Of a stretch of DNA of 64,000 bases, positions 1 through 11,100 are shown piece after piece; position 1 is the first letter of the stretch, and each line of letters opens with the position of its first letter. Source of the DNA: Cladobotryum mycophilum (Eukaryota > Ascomycota > Sordariomycetes > Hypocreales > Hypocreaceae). Both the position numbers and the translations under genes were made by a program. The notes under the pieces were generated by a model that saw nothing but the letters and a program-made list of their open reading frames with translations, did not search any database and had not been told where the DNA came from. Location: assembly GCA_036429605.1 (NCBI GenBank), contig CM071590.1, forward strand, positions 2,542,001-2,606,000, read 5' to 3'.

Positions 1-130
1 GAAGAACTAAAGTGGTCACTCGAGGCGTGTAATTTGCCTGATGGGTTGGTGAGGGTAGTGGAGGTCTTAAACTTGAACGCCTCAGCACAAAAAAAATAAG
101 CAAGAATATGGGGGAAGTGTGTTTTGTGCA

Positions 131-177
131 CACCAATACCAACGCCAACGCCAACACCAACGCCAACACCAACGCCA
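131..177. repeat. (CCAACR)n minisatellite
   Basis: Tandem hexamer-like units of CCAACG or CCAACA, about eight copies with some variation, lie in non-coding DNA. The interruptions suggest an old tract rather than a freshly expanded one. Confidence 0.85.
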
Positions 178-2307
178 GATCAGCAAACTTCCGAATTCGT
201 CTTTTTGGGCCAAAAAGGAAATAAAATAAGGGAATGAAGAGGGAGGAGGAGAAGGGACAGAGACAAACGGGAAGAGGTTGCAGCGCCACGAAAAAAGGGA
301 GGGGTCTTGGAGGGGAAACGCAGAGGGAGAGACGCAGAGGGAGAGGGAACAGCCATCCAGGTGGCCAGAAAGGGACTCCGTGCGGTGCCCTGTACAATTC
401 CTCCCACACGTCTCATCATCTGGCTCGAGCGTTTCTCTCACAAGGATGTCATTTTCTTTTTAGTCAAGTAAAGGTAAAAAGTGAGTGAAAAAATGGGCTG
501 GGCGCGGGTGCGGGTACAACGCGAGAGAAGGGCTGAGCCTCTCTCTCTCTCTCCATCGATCCAGGCACAGGTGGATAGAGGAGGGGGACCACTCTGAGGG
601 CTTTTGGGACCGAAGAAGAAAAAAACAGTGGGACGAGACATGAAAGAGCAGAGAGAGCTGGGCTTGTGGTGGCGTTGCACTGCATAGCTTTGCTGCGGGT
701 TCCTGAGATGGTGATTAGCTGAAGTGGAAAAGACGACGACGACGACAGACAGAGAGAACGCGCGAGTTCTTTTTTGGCGTGGTCCATTCTATCAAACCCG
801 TGCTATGGAAGTCGTCCGTCCCAGGAGACGCAGAGTCAGGGATCCAGGCGGGCAGGGCAGGGGAGGCTGTTCATACCCCTACCCCCTTCTCTCTATCTTT
901 GCCCCCTGCAAACACCTAACCTCGTTGAGCCGCATCAAATGATGTTGCTGCCGCCGCTGCTACGCGTGCGTGTTGCGCGTGTTAATTGCTTTTATCCGTA
1001 GGTGCAAGTGATTGAGTGTGTGCGTGCGTGCTTGCTTGCTGCAAGTTACCCGAGCAGACTTTGACCAACTCTTACTGCTCCTCACGGATACTGCAGCGAT
1101 CCCTGAGCAACATCCATATTCTGATGGTCTAAACGGATAGTAGTGTTCCGTAAATTGGGGGTCGCTGTTGTTGGTGGTGGTGGTGTCAGGTCTGTCTGGT
1201 TGGACAATTCCGACAAAAGATGGTGTGTGGGCGCGATCAGATGTGCCGGGCCCTAAATGCTACCACACCACGCACTACTACCGACAGCCTGCGCGTGTAT
1301 GTGTGTGTGTGTCTGTGCCTTGCCTTGTTTTGTTTGCCATGCTCTGTTTCTTTTTCAAATTGGGGCTAATTAATTCCCGTTTGTTTGAACTTGGGGCTTG
1401 GCTTGGTAGGACAATCAAACAGAATGTTGATGACGAAGACGCCTCCATGGGCAAGCGTCCAATGTGTAATGTGATGGGAAGTGGAGGGGGCAATTTGCGG
1501 CAATAACTGGGCTTTGAGAGAGCCTGACAAAAAGGAAAGTTATGGAATAATACATCTTCTCTTCTTTCTTACCAAGTAGATACTCCGTAATAATACTACT
1601 AATAATTTGGTATTAAGATGGGAGGGGGAGAGGGAATAAGCAGATGCCTATCAGGTGACGGACGGGGATAGCCTCCGGACTCACGGGAAGGGAAACAAGG
1701 GAATCAGGGATCGCGGAAGCGGTAGCCAGGGAGGGGGGCGAAAGGAAGAATTGGGACGGTTGGCGCTGATGACGGAAGGGCAAAAAATGAGAGTGTGAGT
1801 GAAAAAAGCATGGCTTGACAAGCTGGGAGACCGGATATGGGGGGCTTGTCTTTTTCGTTTGACCCTTGTTTGGGGCTCTTCTTCTTCGTTCTTCGTCCGT
1901 CTCTCCCTCGAGGAGGAGGAGGAGGGGGCCCTTGGGGGCTTTCGTTTCCCATCCACACAGCTGGGTCCCGTCCCTATTGTTGCCCCCCTGCCTGATGAAT
2001 TTGCTTTTTCCCGGGATAGGCCAGGGGGAAGGGAGGGATGGGGGTTTGATAATTAGGTGCTCCGTAGCTGTAACAAGAAGAAAAAAAGAGAGATTCTTGG
2101 GTCGGAAAAGGAAAAATGAAAAAGGAGGGTCTCCAATCTCAAAGCTCACAAGCCTGACAGAGAAAGGGAAAGAGAGAGAGAGAAAAGCGCACCTGCTCCC
2201 ACACACACCCCCTGGCCGCTCTTTCTCATTCTCTTCTTTCCCCAATCGCGCATCGTACTTGCACTGCTTCTGGTAAAACGTCGTTGCTGTGTGGGCGTGT
2301 GTGTCTT

Positions 2308-2314
<7 letters not shown>

Positions 2315-2338
<24 letters not shown>

Positions 2339-2339
2339 T
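2315..2339. repeat. (CT)n microsatellite
   Basis: An uninterrupted CT run of about 12 units lies upstream of the gene at 3077. CT tracts of this kind often lie near transcription starts in filamentous fungi; a promoter role here is inference. Confidence 0.8.
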
Positions 2340-3076
2340 CTTTTCTCTCAAATGTCTAAGACATTGTTCGACTTCTTTTTTAAAGCCTTGACTCACTCAC
2401 CCTGTTCCCACCCCGAGAGGCCTCGGACAGACTTGTTCTTTTAGCTTGCCTTACCTTACCTTGCCTACTTTGCTTGCTTGCTTGCTTGCCACTACGACTC
2501 TGCCACTCCTTTCGGTATCGTGTGTGTGTGTCTATGCCTGTCATTCTTTTTTACGGCTCACTCATTCAAAAACTCGTTTATAATCATTATATGGTGGTTG
2601 AACGCCCTGCCCTTGCTTACATCTTTTTTCCTTCCCTTCTTCTCGTCAATCCCTAAATCTCACCCACAACACGCACATACACCCTCGCTTGGAAAGACAA
2701 CGATTCGCGTCTTACAAAATCTCACACATACCATACCACACACACCACACATACCAACCAGCACGCACCACACGTCAAAAATCGCGAGGCTATTCAAATT
2801 TATCCAACCTCTCTTTTTTGGATCTTTATTTCAAGTCTTATATCTTACTATTCTTTCGTTTTGGAGGAACAGTTTCCATCATACATTATTACTACTACAC
2901 AACTACAACTACAAACATCATCGTCACCATCAACGAAACACTTACATTACACATTCGGTGTCGACTACTTTCATCAAAAGGGATACACACAGCTTGCATC
3001 CAATCTTAAACAAACAACGTCCTGAATATCACACGACGACGGCAACTACTATTCACACCCAAACGCAACCGTCACC

Positions 3077-4440
3077 ATGCCTACCAGTTTTATTCCCTTA
3101 CCTGTCAGTCGGCAGTCTCTCTCATCAACGCCAGACTTTTACTTCGACGAGCAACCCATGATCGCTCAACGCCGCAACTCTGGCACGCGCATGCCCAAAC
3201 CCATCCGCACACAGCAACTCCCGCAACAACCCCAGCAACATCACCATCACGCGCTACCAGAACCTCTCATCCCATCTAAGCCCTCGCCTAAATCTTCAAC
3301 AGAGTGGAAACGAACCGTTGCCGAGGTCAAGAGAGATTACATCAACAGAAAATACCGCGCATGTTACACCCGATGCAATGAGATTGTCGAAAGCACTAAG
3401 CACTTGGTGAGTCAAACCCTCTCCATCTTAATCTCAATCTCTTAATTCCCTCTTTTTGTCTCAACGCAACCCCAACCCTGTGAACCGTGTGTTCCAAGAC
3501 ATACACGACATGAACGCACATGTCAACGCCCGCTCATTATGCAACCATGACTAACAACACACTGCTATTACAGAAGGTCGAGACTGCATACATCATTTAC
3601 GTCCGCTTCTACGCCGCCAGTGCCATCGAGATGCAAGTCCGCTCCCTGCATCAAAGCTCGCCCTACCGGACAAAACTGCTCCTCCAGGCCCGCGAGCACT
3701 ACCGCGCTGCCTCGGACCTCGCCGCCGAGGAGGACAACTCCATGCGCCGCCCTTCTTCCCGTAGCTTCTCGCCCATCCCGAGCCTGCACTCACCTTCCGG
3801 ATCAGATGGTGGTCGGTCCATGGCCTCGACGCGCATGTCCTCACCGTCTCCCTCGCTTAGTTCTCTGGATAGCTGCTTGAAGTCGCACGACTCCGTGCCC
3901 AAGCCCAAGAAGCGCGTGGCCTTCATTGATGCGCCGTCGTATGAGCCTGCCGACGTCTACGAGCCTGTCATCCGCCCAGACTCCCCCACACTCGGCTTCG
4001 ATGATTGGTTCAGCCGCCCGTCTTCTCCCGAGCCCGTCGTCGCTGCCCCGGGGCCTCGCCGCATGGATAACAAGTCCCTCTCGGCCATCCCACTCCCCTC
4101 ACCCACTCTGAGCACCACTTCCACAGACTCATCCTCCGATGAGGAGGAGGATGACGACGAGCTCCTAGTCGACTGCTTCTCCCGCCAACGCTCCGTCCAT
4201 CACTACTGCACCATCCTCAACAGCCTCCAGCGCCAAATCTCATCCCATCTCTCTTGGCTGGATCAAGACATCACCGCCGCGCTGGCTCCCCAATCCCCCA
4301 CCATCACCACCGAGGAGATGCGTGCCCTGGAACTTCGCACACGTATTGAGCGTCTCCGCGCCAGCGGTTGGAAGCGTCAGCGCTTCAACCCTCAACGCTA
4401 CGAAGCCCTCCGTGAGAGTGCCCTCGCAGATATGAACTAA
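3077..4440 (+). CDS. Hypothetical protein, helical N-terminal core with Ser/Pro-rich tail
   Basis: I do not recognise a named family. The model is two exons, 3077-3406 and 3574-4440 (398 aa), joined in phase 0 by an intron with GTGAGT donor and CAG acceptor. After a Gln/Pro/His-rich N-terminus (about residues 1-75), residues 76-165 look helical and charged (KRTVAEVKRDY, RACYTRCNEIVE), resembling a TPR- or MIT-like helical bundle. The rest is Ser/Pro-rich and probably disordered, with an acidic stretch (SSDEEEDDDE) and a charged helical C-terminus from about residue 300. There is no signal peptide or membrane segment. The start follows a CA-rich leader and sits in a good context (CACCATGCC). 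The core plus disordered phospho-site-rich tail suggests a regulatory or scaffold protein, but no function can be assigned. Confidence 0.8.
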
Positions 4441-5143
4441 ATGATTCAACCCTTTTGCATCTCAAACCCCCTAATATTCTCAACACTCCCTTACACCTTT
4501 TTTGACCGGCTTTTTTATATCTTCTTCATATTGTCCATATATATACACCTTATCTTATTCCCTTGGCTTGTTTATGTTTCGAGTGTAAAAATCAAAAGGA
4601 TATACCTCAGAGCGTTGGCGCCTGGATTCTTGTTTTTTTACTTTATTTGTTTTTGACAATACATATCCTGTACATCTATCTACGCATGGGACACAGACAT
4701 CTTTTGGTTTTAGATCCAAAAAAGGATATGGGAAATTCCTGGGCGGGCGGCAATTGTCTGTAAAATTACATCTACCTGTAATGAGTTTAGCTAGATGAAC
4801 GAATGATGCAAATAGCAATCTGATCATATGAACAATAACTTTAGCTCACATCTCTTGACTGTCAGTGTTGAATTTAGATATCAAAAAACATATATATCAT
4901 ATAATAACTGTGCTATCTCCATCTCTTCGAAATTGATATTGATATCCTGGCCGATTTTCATCCCCCTCTTTCTGTATGCTCAAGTGATGAAGCAGCTCCC
5001 CTTATATGGAGCATTGTGCCGACTCATAAGCCCAAATGAAGTTCTAACAAGAAAATATCCCTAAATCCAAAAAAAGAGATGATGATAGAGGACAAGAAAA
5101 TAAGAAAGAAAGAAAAAAACTCTCAGACCTGGGGGTTGGTATA
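4441..5143. other. Convergent 3' intergenic region
   Basis: This AT-rich stretch lies between two convergent stop codons and should hold the 3' UTRs and poly(A) sites of both genes. Nothing else is seen. Confidence 0.6.
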
Positions 5144-6700
5144 TCAAGAGGAACCGTTGAAACTGCGACGCTTTGCCTCCTTTTCCATCTCTTCTTCCAT
5201 AGTTTTGGTCTCCTGCTTCTGCTTTGCTTCTCTGAGCGCGAAGAGTCCCAGCGCATGGAGTCTGGCGCCGTCTTTGTTCGAATCCTTCTTCTCGTCTCCG
5301 TGCACATCCCCCATCTCCGAGTTTTCGGGATCCTCCTCGGACTCTTTGAGCTTGTTGATTCGGTTTTGAAGCTTGACAATTTCGATGGCACGTCGCAGGC
5401 GGGAGCGCCTTCTGAATGCTTCGATTTCTGGAAGCAAGTTGTGATCGGTCGCGGTCTGGCCGCTGAGCCAGGTATGACTCATGGCCTCCTAGATTTAGAG
5501 TACTTTTTAGGCCTTCATCCTCAAGCGATATAGAAAATATGGTGACTTACCTCGCTAGTCCATCTCTTGTCGGGATCGGGTACTAGAAGACGATTGATAA
5601 AGTCCTTGGCGTCATCACTGACGTCCTTCCAATATCTCTCATGGTAGATGACATGCCCTTTGGTGCATTCATCGAGAAGGTCGTTCAAATTCTCGCTTCT
5701 GAATGGGGAATAACCGCAGAGCAGAGTATAAGTAATGACACCAAGGGACCACATATCCACTGGCTTGCCATGTCCCTTCTTAGCCATGACCTCCGGGGCT
5801 GCGTAGCCAAATGAGCCAGCCATTGTTTTCAATGTCTCCTCTTTGCTGTCCAGAGTTTTGGCGATACCGAAGTCAGCCAAAACGAGATCGGAATCGTCAT
5901 CTGGTGTCACGTAAATCAAGTTCTCCGGCTTCAAGTCTATAACCATCATGTTAGTCCGGTTACAACTCTGAGTGTCATGCCTCAACTAAATCGCACCTCT
6001 GTGGACCACATCATTCTGGTGGAGATAGCCAACCGCATCCAGAACCTGCTTGATCGTCTGCGAGGCGTCTTTCTCAGTGAACTTGCCCCGGTCGCAAATA
6101 CGGTCCTAGGAGATATCAGCAATAAGCTCTCGCGATTCAGGCAGCATGAATACTTGCAAACAATTCACCACCCGTTGCCAACTGTGTCACGATATAGAAC
6201 TTGTCCTGTTCCTCAAGCATTAGCACCTTCGAAGCTATAGCCATGATTGGAGTGGCGTACCCTTGATTCGAACCAATCGACAAACTTGACAATATGAGGG
6301 TGCTTCAGTCGCTGCAGCATGCTCAGTTCGTCGTAGACCATCTGCTCATTTCCTTTGACATTCTTCTTCAAGATGATCTTGATGGCAACCTTGCCAGTAG
6401 GCCCATCTGCCTCGCGAACGACACCATAGGTGCCAGCGCCGAGAGTCTTTCCGAACCGATATTTCGCTCTTTTTCTTGTATTAGAATCTTGTCCTTCAAT
6501 GCGGGCGTGGGATGTGTCCTCACTTCTTGTCGTAGCTCTCAGGCTGACCGTGCAATCGGTTGAGCATACCAGAGACTATGATGAAAGGGCCATTAGCAAC
6601 TATCGTTCTACCCAACGGTATGGCGCGTGAGGCAATGGTAGATACGTGGGTTGGCGCCCAAATGGGAGAGAGGGGTGATGTCGTGCGACTTACAAGACAT
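5144..6700 (-). CDS. Calcium/calmodulin-dependent protein kinase (CaMK1-type)
   Basis: Seven exons on the minus strand (5144-5488, 5551-5936, 5997-6105, 6158-6205, 6261-6474, 6524-6575, 6694-6700) give 386 aa. Exon 1 is only 7 nt (ATGTCTT) and joins to read MSFSGMLNRLHGQPE, the usual start of fungal CaMKs. Visible kinase elements are the Gly loop (GAGTYGVV), the VAIK lysine, the catalytic loop HRDLKPEN, DFG, the activation-loop SFGYAAPE and DMWSLGV. Residues about 297-320 (FRRRSRLRRAIEIVK and following) form the basic amphipathic helix expected of an autoinhibitory/calmodulin-binding segment. Family knowledge: cytosolic Ser/Thr kinase activated by Ca2+-calmodulin and involved in stress and growth signalling. 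The intron at 6106-6157 uses GC rather than GT at its donor. The gene is divergent from the NLR at 8135. Confidence 0.93.
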
Positions 6701-8134
6701 CTTGAAGAATGGCGGGGTACGTTGGACTTAGAAAAACAGATTGGAGCTTTGCGATTGAAGCAGTTGAAGCGAAGTTGGAGCTCAGGAATCAGCCTTGTAG
6801 ACACTCGCGATCCGAAATCGCTGGACAAAATTGAACAGTAGGAAGACAAGAGTAGGCGAGAAGGGAAGCGACGATAAGTCTAGTAGTAGCCCTGAGGACC
6901 TTGACCTGGCAAGTTGACGCGACACACTTGCTGGAGCTTGAGCCCTTAAATATGGAAGGAAGCCCCTCCGCTCAGGCTGCTTGGCTCCTCAGCTGGGGCT
7001 CTTTTAGTGGGGTGGTTTTTGAATTGGAGGGGCAGTAGCGATCCATAAGGTAGGCCATGATCCGGGTCCGTATCATAGTATTGGTGGGTGAGGTACATTG
7101 GCCCTATCTACAACCTAATGGCTGATGCGTGTGGCTGTGTGGATGACCTGGGGGTTTTTGTTAAGAGGTACTTTGCCTTGTCTAATCAAGGTTCCATTGC
7201 TCAGGTATCGAGCACACCAACTTACCTACTAGTAGTATGCCCAAATCTGGGTAACTCGAGTAACTCCGTAGATATTATCGGTGAGACACCCAATCTTTTT
7301 GCTTCATGTCCCCTAGGAAATCTCTCAAACTGGTACCTGTGCCAGTCAAACGGGCGAGGCTATTGTGGCGGAGCTGCTGGTCATCAGCGAGGGCAGGGGC
7401 CGATTCGCTCTCGTTCACCCACAACGATGGAGCCATAAACCGTTGCGGCCTCTCAGCCTCAGGGTCTTACTGGCGGCCTCCATAGGTACCGGAGCTTGGC
7501 GCTCGAGGCACTCCAGAAGGCCTACTAGGTCTCATGTCATCATGAAGCTCCTCGTTCGCTGCCTTTTTACATGTAGGGCAGCATCTCATTAGGCACCTCA
7601 ACGCCAAGGGTCGCGTGCCCAGTTGAAGGCATTGTGATCACCAAGAGTCATTAATGATGGGGTTGATCACTCGCGACTACAATTTTTCAGTTCAAAATGC
7701 AGATGATCTGGCATGATTGGAATAAGTGAGACATGAAAAATAGATCCTCAGAAGGGTGCCGTCTTCTTCATTCACAATTTCATCTTGTGTCTATGCATGG
7801 CCATAATGGAGTAGAGTCGCTCCATCGATGCCTGCCGAGATGTTGCCCTAAACAAGAATCCTCCCATGAAACATTAGCTTGTCGAAACTACTTGATGAGA
7901 AGTCAATCGGGCTTCTGCATCTTGTCTCATCACTCAGCCCATCATGTTGGGTTTCGAGCCACTGGGTGGAGACGCTGTGGTACATATGCATGACACCGCT
8001 TTCTGCCAAATGTTGTTGCTTGCTTTGGCATTTGATAGGCTGCGTCAAGCAGTCTGTGTTTCAACCGTTCTAGAGTGCATTCTGCTTCAGACGGTCACAT
8101 ATGAACTTCTCATCTGAACAACAATCAACGTCAG
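6701..8134. other. Divergent intergenic region between CaMK and NLR genes
   Basis: About 1.43 kb separates two divergent start codons and must contain both promoters. Short open frames here have no recognisable motifs. One near-TACTCCGTA motif (AACTCCGTA) lies at 7262-7270. No transposon or repeat is seen. Confidence 0.5.
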
Positions 8135-11100
8135 ATGAGTATTTTGGATAGGAAGCTGAGTTTCAACCATTGGCATCAGATGGATAACCATTCCAGCGCC
8201 ACACAGTTAGTCTCTGAGGCCGTCTCTTCCCACGAGGCCGATGCGCTAAACCAATCCCGGGCAAAAATCGTCAATGAAGAGTCGACGCAGCGCAGCAGTC
8301 TCTTATTACCAAATGTTCCAGGTGTATCTAGATCGCCTTCGTCTTCCTCATTCCGTTCTCAGTTACTTTCAATACTCTCACGTAAGCATGAGAAGAAACA
8401 TGATAAACCTACAGAAGCACCAAAGAGTAAGGGGCCATTGGGACTCAATACATTGTATGATCCTCCAGATGGAACTGCCCTAGTCGAGATCATCTTCGTT
8501 CATGGTTTGGGAGGGGGTTCCCAGAGGACATGGACCAATTCCCGCATCGAGGGAGGTTTCTGGCCACAGTCATGGCTCCCTGATGATCCTGAATTCGAGT
8601 GCGCTAGAATTCACTCGTTTGGTTATGACGCGGATTGGCGTGACAGAAGTTTGAGCGTCCTTTCGATCCAAGACTTCGCGCGAAACCTTCTCACTGAAAT
8701 GCGGAATCACCCGTCGATTCGGAGAACTAAGACTGAAATCATCATGGTGGGACATAGCATGGGCGGCTGTGTTGCAAAGAAAGCATACGTCCTTGCAAGA
8801 CAAGACCCCGCCTCTGAAAGTTTTGCCTCGAGGTTCACTGCAATGTTCTTTCTGGCAACACCTCATCGCGGATCCAATTTAGCTAAAATAATTCGAAACG
8901 TTCTCTTATTCACTGGCGTTTCCAAGCCCTATCTTGAGGATCTTTCTGCTAACTCTGTTATGCTGGTTGAACTGAACAACGCTTTCCAACGCTATGCTCA
9001 GGATCTGCTTCTTTGGTCCTTTTTCGAAACCCGTCCAGTATCTGAGCGACCCGAGGTCATAGTGGTAGATAAGTTTTCTGCTACGCTAGGATATAGCCAC
9101 GAAGAAGTGCTGTCTATGGATGCTGATCATCGGCGTATTTGCAAATACGATTCGATCAACGACCCCAACTATAAGAAAGTGCGGAACGCGCTTAGCACAG
9201 CTGTTGACATGGTTAGGATCAAAGGTAATACATATCATACAATCCTAATAACGTTTGGTAATACTTTAACGCAAGATTATGCTACATTAATGTCAACGAT
9301 ACTCGGACATCCTTGTTCCATGTCGTCGATCTTAAGATGATATACTGACAATCCTTAGCTGAATCCTCCTCTATCTCCTTGAGAGCAAGGCTGGATAAAT
9401 ATCTCGGCGTTGATGATTCGTATCAGGATGATCTATCGTTGCTTCAAAAGACTAAACTGCCTGGCTCTTGTGTATGGCTCACAGAACAGACCGCCTTCAA
9501 GGAGTGGATGACAGAGACACCTGAATCATTGCCAATTTTGTGGCTCACCGGTATCCCGGGCGCCGGCAAGTCTATTGTTAGCAGCCATGTAACGGACCTC
9601 ATAACTCATCAAGGCTATAATTGCTCCTTTTACTTTTTCCATGGAGGGCAAACTGGTAGTGCCGGTTTAGGCCCATTCTTAACTTACATTGCCTATCAGA
9701 TGGCGTTAAAAGATGCCGCGATTCGAGAAAAGGTCTTTTGGTTACAAGACAATTTTGTTTCTTGGCAAGTACATGATGAACGATCCATATGGCGCAAGCT
9801 ATTTATTGAGGGCATATTCCAAGTGGCCCCTGAAACCACCCATTATTGGATCATAGATGGTCTCGATGAATGCTCTGGTTCCTCAAACTTTCTCAGACTC
9901 ATTCCACAGATTCCAAACAACATTCGAATTTTTGTTACAAGCCGCAATACTCCAGAGATTGATCGTGGGCTCAGTTCCTTGTCCTCTCTCGTCCAAGTTT
10001 ACCCCATCTCCATTAAGGACACAGGTTAGTTTCGCCTCTTACCATGCTTCAGTCACAAGCACACAAATATGTTTAGAATCTAACCATTTCTAATTATTCT
10101 TTTAGTTTCTGATATGACATCTGTCATCCGGGTAGGCCTGGAGCCTCTTCCTTTGAATGATGTAGCGGATCTCGAATCAAAACTCCTTCACAAATCTTCT
10201 GGCTCTTTCATTTGGGTTCGCCTTGTCTTACAAGAACTCGAAACAGCATTCACGGATGATGACGTGGAAGATATTTTGAACGAGGTTCCTGATGATTTAC
10301 ATCGAATTTACGAGCGGATCCTTGTATCTATTGAAACCAATAAACGACGAGCCAGGGTTGCAAAGAGCATCTTATTCTTCGTTGCACTGGCTATTAGGCC
10401 GATGACTACAGAAGAACTCCGCCAGGCTGTGCAATTACATATTGGCCAAACATTACTTAAGATAGATCAGATCATAACAGTTGCCTGTGGTCAACTCGTT
10501 GCTATCGACCAGGGAGGGAGGGTACATATGATCCACGAGACAGCACGGGATTTCCTTATCAGTGACGGCCTCAAATCCGCGCTTGCTGTCTCTCGCTACA
10601 AAGGCCACAGCTATCTCGCTTGCCTTTGTATAGCTTACATGAATAGCCAACTACAAAAACGATTTCTAGGCAACAATTCGGCAATCAGAGGAAAACAAAA
10701 TGAGAGCGCAGTATTTCTTAACTATGCTTCCACTGCATTCTCTCAGCATTTGCTTAAATCTGAGCCAAACATCACCGATCCCCTAGATGCACTGTCGGAC
10801 TTCTTGGATACCAACCTTCTTCACTGGACCGAATACATTGCCAGAGAATGTGCAATTAACATTCTATCACGAACAGCAATGGACATTTCGCGCTACATTG
10901 ACCAAGGCACACAAAACCTTTCTTTTGCTGAAACCTGTAAAGTCAAATCTTGGGCCATGGATCTATCTCGTGTAGCTTTGACATTTCGGGATCAGCTTCA
11001 AAAGGATCCGTCTACAATTCATGATATAATACCGCGATTGTGCCCTGCGTCTACATCGATTGCCGCAAGAAATGCAGACAAATTGGTACCGCTCAAGGTT

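Larger units (their letters stand above)
1..3076. other. Intergenic region / long promoter and 5' leader, no gene supported
   Basis: No open reading frame here shows conserved motifs. The frames that stay open are low-complexity translations of CT-, GA- and CA-rich DNA. The right-hand part (about 2300-3076) changes from CT-rich to CA-rich just before the start codon at 3077, which is typical of a filamentous-fungal promoter and transcribed leader. I therefore read it as the leader of the gene at 3077. It holds simple repeats at 131-177 and 2315-2339 and a TACTCCGTA motif at 1581-1589. Confidence 0.55.

Noticed and set aside
1613..2245. 210-codon open frame on the minus strand
   Set aside because: Low-complexity Pro/Ser/Phe translation of purine/pyrimidine-rich DNA, overlapped by other open frames on both strands, no motif; typical of promoter DNA.
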